From assembly GCA_963969395.1 (NCBI GenBank), contig OZ017795.1:12090001-12154000 (forward strand): a stretch of 64,000 nt of DNA, in the 5' to 3' direction. This DNA is from Pseudoscleropodium purum. Its lineage: Eukaryota; Streptophyta; Bryopsida; Hypnales; Brachytheciaceae. Every line of letters begins with the position of its first letter. The stretch's first letter is position 1. Below, piece after piece: positions 36,771-47,828 of the stretch. A program made the position numbers and the translations under genes. The notes beneath the pieces were generated by a model that saw nothing but the letters and a program-made list of their open reading frames with translations, searched no databases and was not told where the DNA came from.

Positions 36771-39700
36771 TCACCTGGTGCATGATACTTGATTCTCCAT
36801 TCCAACAGTAGCATATTGGTCATTTTGAACCTGGATAGTACCATGGACACTTGGGCCGGTGAGATAGGTACTTCCAAAACCATCACTTTTTGCTTTTGAG
36901 CCTATTTGCTATCATTAAACTGGTCAAAATTTCATATTTTCTTATTAGCAAGTGAAAAGAGGTTCCAATACACCAAAGAATATGGCATTTGAATACTGTA
37001 TACAAAAGTTATGAAGGAACAAAGTTTGGTTTCAAAAGTGTTTCTTCCACATATATACAAAACTGATTTTGGAGATGTACATACAGTGTAGATGGCGGTT
37101 TAAGGTCAGTGGCACATTTGGGGTGTACCTACCTTATATGAAACTTGTGGTGTCCCTCGGCTGAATTCAGTTGTTTGAATATTATCATGGAAATGGGATG
37201 GATTTAGTGGGCGGAGCTTTGTCGAGTATCTAGGTGAAGGCCCTTGGATTGCTATATTTCCATATTGATCGACAAATTGAGCTTCAGCTTGGTTATTGGT
37301 AGATTGACACAGGACATTTGCCAAACTTCTCCCTGCCAAGGTTTCAAGGGTGGCAATGTTGTCAAGGGTGGGCGTATTAGCTTTGCCTGCAGTTTGACTC
37401 GATTTATGACCAGTTAAACTAGCGTTGCTTTGATGGTGTGCAATTCCAATAGAACAGCCTCCGTGTGACATCGCATATGGCCTTACGTCTTGCAACGATC
37501 CGATTTCCTGGCCTTGGTATTGTCCTGCAGTGGGACATGCCAACATTTTCAAAGTGAGTTTTTGACTTTCGAGATAGAGAAAAATTAGTTAGCTTTGGGT
37601 TATTTTAGAGGACACAAGACATTGACCCCACAACACACTTCACAGGAGTTTAGATGATGTTTAGAGTGCTTCAGGGTGATCGTCTGTCCAAATAACTTTG
37701 CACTCATCCAAAATGTGTCTAGTGCCGTAGTTGGTGGTCAGGGTTGGCAAAAAAATAATCTTTGAAATGGAGGCCAGAATTTTTGGAAATTGAATTTTAG
37801 AAAGAACGATATTTCTTGTATGGACAAAAAAAGAATTCTGCAAAATATTGACAAAATATTTTTGGTTTAGATAGATTGAATAATTATTTGGGAGAAAGTG
37901 TTGAACTTGCTTTTTGGATACAATAATATGATGAAATTAAGATAATTAATTTTTTCACACAAAGACATAAGCAAAAATAATCCAAAATTCAAAGATGGAC
38001 TTGGCACTATGCCAAGGTTCATGTTGTTCAAGGCACTACATCAAAGTTCGTATTGTGAGTTTCACTCTAAGGAGATTTGGGACTACTAGTCTAAAAAAAA
38101 ATTAGGCAAGATAAGAAAATCTCATATACCTCCTAGTTTTGCCATGAGACAATAAAATGATGAAGGTTCAAGTTCAAGATAGTATTTTCTAAAAGATATG
38201 ATGCATCCACGGGTTCCTCTAGAATTACAAATTATTTGTAAAATTTAATAGTTTTCTATGGATTGCATAACACTTTGTTTTGTAAGATAACATGACTTGG
38301 AAGTTAATGCATTGGTGGCGACTTTCCTAAAACAATAAACTAGGAACCAGGTCATTACACTACAAACAAGTGTTTACATGTTGTTGATTACATCATTCAT
38401 TTCATCTTTCTTTTTCAAACTTGTTGTTGCTAGTCTACATGTAGACACAAAAAAAAGACGATGATCTGCAACTAATCAAGCAAGTCACTTCATTTTTAAA
38501 ACATTGCTGGGATTTCTAATTTTGTGTCTGCTAAGGTAATTTGTAAACATGTCCTTCCTGTAGCTTCAAATTGCTCAAAGATTTGTGGATCACAGACTTA
38601 ACACAAACATACCCTTCATCCTTGATCACTACAAGAAAACAAAGGTATAAATGACTTGATGACAATGACTATATGCACAACAATGACTGCAAATAATCAT
38701 TTTTCAGATATTTTTCAGGCATTGCTGTGCTTATAGTCATTGTGATCAAGTCATTTATACCCCTTGTTTTCTTGTCGTGGATGGTCTCCATGCTTGTGTT
38801 ACAAACTTACGATTTCATCAATGTCAGATTGATTTTGGTTAATAAATTACCAGAGTTGGCCTGAGGCATGTAGGAAGTCTGCGACACTCCAGTTGAAATA
38901 TGAGGAGGTCTTGGAGCATTGTCACATTGATTGTAATTAATATATGGGCCTCCGTGTCGAGGCTGTGACTGGTAGTTAGCTTGGGCCGTTTGCTGCTGCG
39001 ACCTGTAATTGAGGTTCATTTGTGGAGCTGCAACGAACTGTTGTTGATTGAAATTTTGATTTACTTGTCTTTGAAGTCCGCCGCCCATGTTCCCCATCGT
39101 AGACGCCCCATTAGCCATTGGGGTTCCTCCACCCTGGGAATAAATTTTACAATTACCTTTTGGCCTGCATTGCATTCCTCCATCCGAGCATCTGTTGTCA
39201 AAAACACGAAAGATCTTTGAAAAAAAAGATTTTCAAAGTTCCACATTCAAGAATCTAGATAGAATGTTTTGATTATGTTGAAAGGAAGGAGATGATGAGG
39301 GTAGTAAGGAAACCCACTGGTAGTATGACGGGCCCGCACCTCCACTTGGGTATCCTGAAATAAAGGTTTGGCCTTTCATGTGAACGAGGATTTTAGCCTT
39401 TTCAAACTCTTCATCTTCCTTCTCTGAAATTCATTACAATATAGTTTGTTAGATTTGCACAAAAAGATGTTAGAATACAAAATCTTTCACACTATTATTA
39501 CAAAAATTGAAAGCTAAAAACATTGACAATTTCAAGCACAATCAATATCTTATTTGATATATCAAACAATGTTTGGAGAAAATTGCCAGTTAGTTCATAG
39601 TTAGTCGGTGGAATAGGGAAAAAACTTGGTTTCAATTTTAAAACATTTGGAGAAAAAATCCATGAAAAAATCTATAAAATTTCTATTTAGAGTTTAAAAT

Positions 39701-40812
39701 AGAAAAAAAATAGGCTCAGTACTTGAAAACGCAATTCAATATAGTAAGTAAAGGAAAATAGTTGACAAAACTAAAAAGAAAAAAAGTCTGGATGTCAAGG
39801 ATGTAGATCAATTGCTTGAAGGTCACACCAATCAAGAAAAGTGTACTTGTTTGTAACTAGTTTTATTGTTATGTTGATGTAGTCTAAATTACTATTGAAA
39901 TTCTTAAGCTTTTAACAAACTATGACCAATACAAATAAGTTCTAGAGAATTGGACTAATTTGATTGGTTGTGCACATAAAATACAACCTAAAGGCATGGA
40001 TAAACATTAATGTTTGAAAAAAACAATTCAAAAAGGTCTACTTTGATTTATAAAAAGGATAGCAACAAAATACCTCCCCTATGATAATTCATATGTCCGC
40101 CCAATGCTTGACCACTTGTAAATGATCTTCTACAAAAGCGGCAACGAAAAGGTGATTTGGGACGTTTGCCATCTTTCTTCTTGCGTTTGAGAAGTGGTGG
40201 TGGTAGTGTAGCATTGGTATCAACTAGTTCATTTATTCAATAAGAAAAATTTTAAATATGATTTGAATACAAGTTTAGTATACTACTTGTAAAACTATTG
40301 TGGTTTAAAAGCTTTTAAATATAAGAGACTTCATAAACTATAAAAATTTAATCAAAAAATAGTTGTGACAACTAGATGGGGGTATAATTACAAATGAAGG
40401 AATCTTTTTTTTGTAGAAACCAATACTCGTGGAGAACCACCGATTTGCAATTTGAAAACATTAGACAAAATCCAATGAAAAAATCTATAAAAGTTCTATT
40501 TGGAATAAGAAATAGAAAAAGAAACTTGATACTAGAAAAGTTGAATTCAATACTTGAAAAATCAATTCAGTATAGGAATTAAAGGAAAAGTATGGTTGCT
40601 AAAACTATAAAAACACACATGAAAGCTTGTGAAAACATTAAAAAAGAATTGAATGAAACTTATTTAGACACTTACTTGAAGCATCATTACAAGGTTGTGC
40701 TTCTTTAGCAGAACCTGGACTTGAAGTATTGACATCGTTTTTATCTTTGGGTTTTTAATTTCTCAATTCCATAGTATTCGCCACTATTACTTGAAATACT
40801 AGAGCTACACAT
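36771..40812 (-). CDS. C2H2 zinc-finger protein with QALGGH finger (one apparent frameshift)
   Basis: Probable nuclear DNA-binding regulator of the plant EPF/SUPERMAN type. Inferred exons in transcription order are 40676-40812, 40074-40223, 39314-39423, 38851-39133, 37129-37524 and 36771-36901. All introns are GT-AG with matching phases, giving about 401 residues. The single finger at 40081-40149 reads FRCRFCRRSFTSGQALGGH then MNYHR, with CX2C and HX3H ligands, preceded by a basic KRKKK. The rest is Gln/Asn/Gly-rich without other domains, and no C-terminal EAR motif was seen. Exon 1 is open only if one base is absent from the T5 run at 40752-40756. This could be sequencing error or a real mutation. 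The weakest junctions are the last intron and the ATG choice at 40812. Confidence 0.72.
38627..38779. mobile_element. CACTA-type MITE in intron 4 of the zinc-finger gene
   Basis: A 153 bp foldback element. The left end is CACTACAAGAAAAC and the right-end complement is CACGACAAGAAAAC, the terminal motif of plant CACTA (En/Spm) transposons. The arms pair over about 60 nt (GTATAAATGACTTGAT is shared). It is flanked by the 3-bp duplication GAT at 38624-38626 and 38780-38782, the hallmark of this superfamily. It has no coding capacity. Its intronic position means it would be transcribed as a hairpin with the host gene. Confidence 0.9.
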
Positions 40813-41996
40813 ATAAAAGCATACATTGAGAACAAAGAAAATTGCATAGCTTCAATCAACAATTGTTAATATGCACTTTGAGTGTTCGAAAACCAAACGA
40901 TTTACTCAAGAAGAAATGAGCTTCAACACAAAGATAAGACTTGGTGATTACTCCAAGGTCATACTAATAATAAAGACTTCTTCTAATTTTTGTATATCTC
41001 TTAGTTATCTATCTACGGTTAAAGTGCAACCAATTAAGTAAATGAAAAAAAATAGTTTTCTACTTTAGCTAAATAGTGAATTCGTTCACTTCAATAGGGC
41101 TTTAGTAGGACTTTGGTCTAGGAAGACCTAAAAACTTATCTTTTGTGTACATAGGATCATTTTTAGAAAATAATAGCTAAAAATAGATCAATAGTAATAG
41201 ATTTTTTTACGAATTTGATTAAAATTAGAATAAAAAGAATAATTTTTAATTTTTGAAGTAGAATTATTAGTAATAGAACAAAATTTTGTTCATTCAATGT
41301 AATTACAAAGACACGGATATATAAATAAATAGATACTTAAAAAAAAATTAAATTTATTTATTTTATGTCAAATACTAGCTCAAATGTTGCAAAAAGATTA
41401 TATTAGGCAAAGACCATGTATTTGTGATTAAAAATAGAATGAAATTATTGCAATTTTCTTTTTTCAAAAATTTACAATCTACACATCTTCAATCTCAAAC
41501 ACTTACAATACTCTACAATGATGTTGTCATTCTATTATTGTCACCAACAAGCTTAAGAGCTCTCTTCTTCAATATTGAAACATACACATCCTTCTAAAAA
41601 TTGGCTATGGGTACAAATCTATCCATCTCAAAAAGATATGTAAGTAGATGATGTCATCCACGTTAGAATTTGAAAATATGAGAATAGGGACCAAGTTGAA
41701 CATTGAATAATAGCTAGACCATCTAACATCCTTAAACACTTCAATTATCAATGAGTCCATAGACTTTCCTTGAAATCTGTGTCATTATATCAAATTGTAT
41801 ATCATTATATTAATTTAAAATATACACAACACTACAAAAAAAAATATGCATACATCATAATTCACATGGTTACTTCACTGAGGGAAGGATGGTCAAGAGT
41901 TTTTGAGTGCACAAGAACAACTTTCGTACACTTCAACATAAAAACTTTGACAATATCTTGTAGCATGGCCAAACTTGAAAATTCCTTCTCAACAAC
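40813..41996. other. Upstream region of the zinc-finger gene
   Basis: AT-rich DNA that should contain the zinc-finger promoter on the minus strand, although no clear TATA box or motif was identified. No other gene was recognised. Confidence 0.4.
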
Positions 41997-42212
41997 CACT
42001 ATAAGAAACTTGTGTTTTATGTATCGAGCCTAATTTTTTTACACGGATTTTAGGTGATGTCTAATGCAACAAACTCATGTTTTGAAGTCAACAAAAACAT
42101 TCAACCAACATCAATGTTGACATAAGAACATGGGTTTGTTGCATTGGACATCACCTTAAATTCATTTAAAAAACTTAGGGCTTGTTACATAAAACGCAAG
42201 TTTCTTATAGTG
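41997..42212. mobile_element. Second CACTA-type MITE
   Basis: A 216 bp foldback element with ends CACTATAAGAAACTTG on the left and CACTATAAGAAACTTG as the right-end complement, followed inward by GTTTTATGTA on both sides. The inner arms also pair (GGTGATGTC, CAATGCAACAAAC). The 3-bp duplication AAC flanks it at 41994-41996 and 42213-42215. The sequence differs from the element at 38627, so it is a separate family of the same superfamily. Confidence 0.9.
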
Positions 42213-44689
42213 AACATTTTCTAGATTTGTCATGGCAAAATAGAATGAAGATAGTTTTTTAGTATAGTGAAAGGCCAAATGCTAAATCAAAATGCACCTA
42301 TGATATAATGATGAAAATTACAAGGAATTTTGAATAAACATCCATACATTACAAACCAAATTATTATGAACCAGACAATGTATGTGCCCCCTCTACCTTC
42401 ATGAGTAGCGGTAGAAGTTGGACCCAAAGCATTATGAAATTCTTCATAATCAGAAAAGATTAAAGGCATGCAAAAGTGTAGCAATGTACAAAGCTTTATA
42501 AGGTTGTTTTGCATTGGGATTCTAGTCAACAGTAAGTGCCGAGGTAATATATATTGTTCTTTAAGAATTTTGTAAAGAACTTGCTCATTGAATAATTACA
42601 TGCCAAAATTAATGACCTTTAGAGCATATAGTACAAGCTTGGAGATAAATACTCTAAGTACATCTACAAAGCAAAAAAAACTTCTAATCCAACAATCAAA
42701 TATGCTTAAAATAGCAAAACAGTAAAAACTATTGAGGAAGTCATACATTTTTGGCAATTTTAAATTGTTGGGCTTCATCAATGATAGCATAGTACTAGCG
42801 CATGCAACTCAAGAATGTTACATTAGCTATCGCAAGCTAGTAGGTTGTTAGGAAGTACATTAAACGGCAGGATCTACCTATAAGACCTCAAAAAAAAGGG
42901 AACAAGCCATTGAGTGTGAACGAGAGTAACAAAAACTAAAGGTCTAATTACGCCCCAAAACTTCAAATATAGGGTGGAAAAAAGGTAACTTCTTGCAAGC
43001 ATTTTTGACCCAACAAACTCCAAACAGTCTGAACAATAAAGAGATCACTTGATTCACTTCCAACCTCTAAAAAATTGCAATTCAGAGACCAATCTCTCCA
43101 ATAAAGTACACAAGTTAGGTACAAAAGCATTAATTCCTAAGAGATGGAGATTTAATGGTATAAATTGACCAATTTGATTGATTACATTGTGAGAAATGTA
43201 ATTCAAACCTACCTAAATTTCATATCACTAGAGTCAATAAAGAACATTGCATGTGTTGGTTAAAACAAAATCAAATCAAAATCGAAAGAGCCAAATAAAA
43301 TTGATGCCCATTTTCATGGTACTTTGGAGTTTAAAAGAAGTAAAACCTAGACAGACAATTGAGATAATGACATATTGCCTCTTTGACAAAATCCTTCTCT
43401 CCTCTTTGTTTCCAACATAGCACAATCCCCTCAAATGTGGTGCAAATTGTACCATCTACAAAGTCCATCCCTTAGTAACACCCAATGAGTATATTACCTC
43501 AATCAATTTGTGATTAGAGTTCAAAGCCCTTCGTCAAAACTCCAATTACAAAAGTATCACTCATGAAAAGCCACACCTCATTCCTTGCAAATCAACAACA
43601 CAATCAGAAACATGTCGAGCAAGTCATTCAAATCCTTCTACTCTTGATTCCCCAAAGCAAACCCTAATCACATCCTCTTCATCAAAATTCACAATCCAAC
43701 ACACCAATCCTTCATCAATTCTTTCAAGCACTTTTTGAAGGCTCCCACTTCCTGAGAAGCTTGACAGATTTTTGCATTGCCAATGACTTCAAAGGCCATG
43801 GATCTAATCAAGGCTGGAAATGCAAGCTGAGCTTGAATTTGAAGCTTCTCGGGGAAGTTGACAAAGGATTCAAGAATTTGGAGTTTCAACAAACAATGAA
43901 AACAAAGTCAAAATAGGCAATTCACCATAGATGGAGGCACCTTTTTCAAGAAAAAAAACATTTAGGTAGTTTTAGCAATTGTAAAATCATGAATTAAAAA
44001 ATAAAATAAAATAATTTATAGTTCTTGGATAAGATATGTAATTACTATAAATTTTCATAGTGGAAACTTTCAAGGCTATTGAAATTGTCACATAGCTTGG
44101 TCATGAAACCAAAATCTAAAAAATCAATAGTTAACCAATCCCATTTAAGTATGGGAACTATTTAATTGTACTTTGGAGGATACTTTCGCTTTTAGTAGAA
44201 GCCTATTTGTTAGAAATGAATACATACTTCACTTTAATAATAACCAATTCCTAAAATTTAAGCACTAAGCAATCATTTATCTATCATTTATCAATAGGCA
44301 AGAATTTTAAACAAGAAAAATTTCTTTATGGGCCTCATTAGGTATTCTAGAATATACCTCAAGTATTCCAAAATAGATGATGATGGCCCCCATTTAAATA
44401 CTCTCTTAACACATGTGGTTACAATAGATAAATGTTAGTGTTCCTATGAGCTTTACAAACAATAGTACTCAATTCCTATGAATATCTCCATCTACTTGTT
44501 GCAAGAATGGCAAGTTCTTTGATGTACACATATAATATTGTTTTTGAAGGAGAATCTTTAGGGCCTAGATGTCTTGTTTGGATATAATTTTATACTTTAT
44601 GAATTGTTAGGATACACATTACATCATACAGAGTATTATTTTAACATATCCACAACGAAAGTAAAATACAAATTTATTTTTTGTTTTTT
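42213..44689. other. AT-rich intergenic DNA, no gene recognised
   Basis: Short frames only and no recognisable repeat or RNA gene. A 67-codon minus-strand frame at 43689-43892 is uninformative. Confidence 0.4.
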
Positions 44690-44830
44690 TATTCATACAA
44701 ATTTTAAAATTCAATATCTTTTACATTGTAGTTTGAAAGTTAGGGCTACAAAACAAAGTTTGTGCACCCCTATTGCTAAGAGAATTTTGACAGGACCAAA
44801 AATGCAATTGGAAAATGATATTATTAGAGT
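44690..44830 (+). repeat. Single unit related to the 12.1 kb tandem array
   Basis: Shares GGGCTACAAAACAAAG, TGTGCACCCC and GACCAAAAATGCAA-like blocks with the units at 12091-12790, in the same orientation. Confidence 0.6.
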
Positions 44831-45440
44831 ACATATTTTCTAAATTTTTCTCTTTACTGATTGGATGATTGTAGAGATACTTTATTAAGTTGATGTCCTT
44901 TCTAATGGTTAGATTTTGTGTTATTAGAGTACATATTTTCTAAATTTTTTTCTTTACTGATTGGATGATTGTGGATATACTTTATTAAGTTGATGTCCTT
45001 TCTAGTGGTTAGCTTTTGTGTTACTAGAGTACATATTTTTCTAAAATTACAAAGGTGGAAGTATGTCAAGTAGTTGACTAAGCCAAAATTGCATTGTTTC
45101 TAGTTGAAAACTAGATTTGCAAAAATGAGGTCATAGATTTAAAGAACACAAAATTAAACAAAAAAAAAGCTTCCATATCAAAAGAACCTCATTTCAAATC
45201 CATTCCAACAAATTTTACTCAAAAAATGACAATATCTATTTGCAATTGAATTTAGAAGGAATTTTGAAATTTCTCTTTCAAAATTTATAAAACCATTTTG
45301 GTGATAGCATTGGAAAATCTAACCATGTAGATGAAATCCAAATTTCAAAATCATACAACTTTTAATTGTGTACCAATTCCTAAATATTTTTCCCAACAAT
45401 ACTTTATGATAATTTTTCTCAAATCAAGCATTCTAGAGAA
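44820..45440 (+). repeat. Dispersed repeat D, copy 2, with internal tandem duplication
   Basis: The first part is an approximately 100 bp tandem duplication (ATTAGAGTACATATTTTC to TTTCTAATGGTTAG, starting near 44823 and 44924, with a third start near 45025). The rest matches copies 1 and 3, with AGAACCTCATTTCAAATCC and CATTCCAACAAATTTTACTC. Confidence 0.7.
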
Positions 45441-45745
45441 TACTCTATAACATAGCTACACCTAAAATGTACCAAATAAGTAATTTCCATATAGTTTCTA
45501 TTATTATATTGATTATTTTTTTGTCAAGTCCTATTGATAGTCTAAAGGGGATACTAGATTCCCTTAGAATAAACTATTTGAACACCATATGAATAAATTA
45601 TAAATATTCATAGTGCTGAAAATAGGCTCTACACTCTCATGAATAGTGGGAAAACATTTTAGACAAGAATCTATAGGGGTTGGTTTTAGAGAGGGATCAA
45701 AATTAGGTGTAGTTACACTTTATACCTTTGAAGATTAAGGTGTAG

Positions 45746-47414
45746 ATTTTCAACAAATTGATCATAAAATCTTGCAAATTAATCACGTTCTTCCCCCACC
45801 AATTTTTCTATCGAATTGTAGCTGGATGAAAACTTTGTGGAAATCTGGAGATGTTCAGCTCCAAAACGAATGTCTGAATCGACCTGACTGGCTCACATGA
45901 CAGAACTGAAGCAGTGGTCGGTCACAGGGGTTGAGGAGGGGGCGATTGTTGTACAGAGCCTGCCAAAGAGACCCAATGGAAGAGTACTCACATGTGGCCA
46001 CTTCCTTACAAATTTTCAACAAAGTTTCTGTTCAAATTGGCTACCGGCAATCAAGCTTTCCTCTCGTAAATCATATGCTCCTCATAAATTTCGGAGCTAG
46101 CTCACTGAAATCTCAATATCTCAATACAATTAGTTAGAAAACGAACTGCTGCCTTGATGGCGGGATGCAGCCCACATGATGGACTCATTCTTCAGGGCTT
46201 AATCTTATCATCGTTGGGTTCAACTTTCGAGGCTGGGACCCTTGGTTACCCCGCTTCCACGGCAAGTGAGGTCTAGGTCTAGCGCACCTGTGCACCTGCA
46301 GCAGGCAAACTCCTTGAAAAGCAAGCTAATGCTTATCTGTATGAGAGAACCTCTCATAACGGCGCCGCCTCTATTCATTACTTTATATCGATCAGGCTCC
46401 AAACGGCACCGTTCCCTCTTGTCCGAAGACATCATAAGACCGGAATGCATGCAATTAACTCTCACAGGTACCCAGCTTGTACAAGCCTTCCGAAGTTTCA
46501 GACCCGATTTTACGAGACTTCTGCCGTTTGTGAAGCGAATTAATCCCTACTGCCAGAATAGATTGGACTAGACAAACGAACTGGAGAGATTACACTCGAA
46601 ATTTAGTCCCCTGACTGTCAAAGGAGTAGAGTCATGTAGATCAGCCGAGAGAAATCGTGACGATCTTCACAACGGGTAACATTTTGTCTACAATGACAAC
46701 TTTTATCTAGAAACAATACCGTCATCACACGAAACATTGAGCGGACATGAACGGAACAGACTCGCTTACTTCCTACAGACAGTTGATCGGGTGACAGATA
46801 TACGGGCATCAGAAGTGAAGCTCTTTACACTACTACAGAGGCAAGACAATGATTCGCAGATAGAAACAACAGACGAAATGACCTCAAAAAAATGATCAAG
46901 TAGTCGAACTGCGTCAAAATGTTGTGCAAAAAGCTACAAATTTTTTTAGAAATGTTCAAAACTCCAATGTAGAGTTAGCACAGAACAGATTCTGAAACCC
47001 CCTCAGTGTAACCAGAAGTAAACCAAACTGTGCTGTTCTCTCACAGAGAATCGAAGCAGAAATCATCCTCAGGATACTCCCTTGGTAGTGCGCAAGAATT
47101 TCGTTCTTGCTTCGGTGACACTGCATTCATGTGAAGGAATAAGAGTGACGCATTCACTTTTTTTCTGTTTTCCTTTCCCACCTCCTCTTCTGCAAAAGTG
47201 ACAAGCGTTATAATTAGGATACGCAAGAATTCTGGCGAGTACTCCACCAAAAAAGTAGACGCAACAGAACCGAACACATAACAGCTTCGCAGCCCTCAAT
47301 GCATACTCTCCAACATCTCAACCCCGAGACTTCCAGTATTCTAGGGCAGATATAATTCCTTGCAATAGAAATGTGAGCTCTTTCAGATCAAATCAAAATC
47401 AAAGGCAACAAAGT
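45746..47414 (-). repeat. Direct repeat, left copy (truncated gene end)
   Basis: About 1.67 kb matching 54324-55985 in the same orientation at above 90% by eye, with small indels (for example an extra GTCTAG near 46271). It carries the last exon of the small ribosomal-protein-like gene, part of its last intron and about 1.4 kb of downstream DNA, but none of the first three exons. Confidence 0.85.
47154..47189 (-). pseudogene. Orphan last exon of the mitoribosomal-like gene
   Basis: The acceptor TTTTGCAG is followed by codons for KRRWERKTEKK and TGA, identical in product to exon 4 of the complete gene at 55747-57001. Exons 1-3 are missing upstream, so it is a relic of duplication. Confidence 0.8.
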
Positions 47415-47466
47415 CCTATCCAAAGCAAGGACACTGAAGGTTTGAGCGGAAGTAGCATACCACTTT

Positions 47467-47720
47467 CTATTGCCATTCAAAGAAGCGTGCAGCTCCTCCC
47501 ATAATTTCCCTTCCAAGGTTGCCAGGTCCTGAAAATCCGTCGGATCCACTCGCAGAATCCCAAGAATTGGTTTTCATAGATAATAAGCTAACCACGCCAT
47601 AATGAGAGGATCCAGAGCCGTCCACAAATAAGTTACTCCAATCATCAGTATTGAAGAAATGCCCTAGCGCGGACCATTCCCAAACTTGTGACAATGAACA
47701 CCAATGCTTGTATAAGCAGA
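47467..47720 (-). other. Possible additional 3' exon beyond the HET frame
   Basis: A 75-codon open stretch on the minus strand, downstream of the HET reading frame, reads like protein (WSALGHFFNTDDWSNLFVDG; ends GGAARFFEWQ). It could be a terminal exon of the HET gene joined by splicing near 47.73-47.9 kb, but I could not settle on donor and acceptor sites. Confidence 0.3.
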
Positions 47721-47828
47721 AATCCTAAGCAACCTCCAACCTCCACCTCTGGAGAAGGTTGTGACTAGTGAATCAAGACTTTGAGAGGAGCACAGATGCC
47801 GATCCAAGTAGGGCAACAAGCTAAAGTA

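Noticed and set aside
47041..47277. 78-codon minus-strand frame conserved in both direct repeats (also 55634-55894)
   Set aside because: It overlaps the true last exon of the mitoribosomal-like gene in another frame. The real frame is KRRWERKTEKK followed by a stop.
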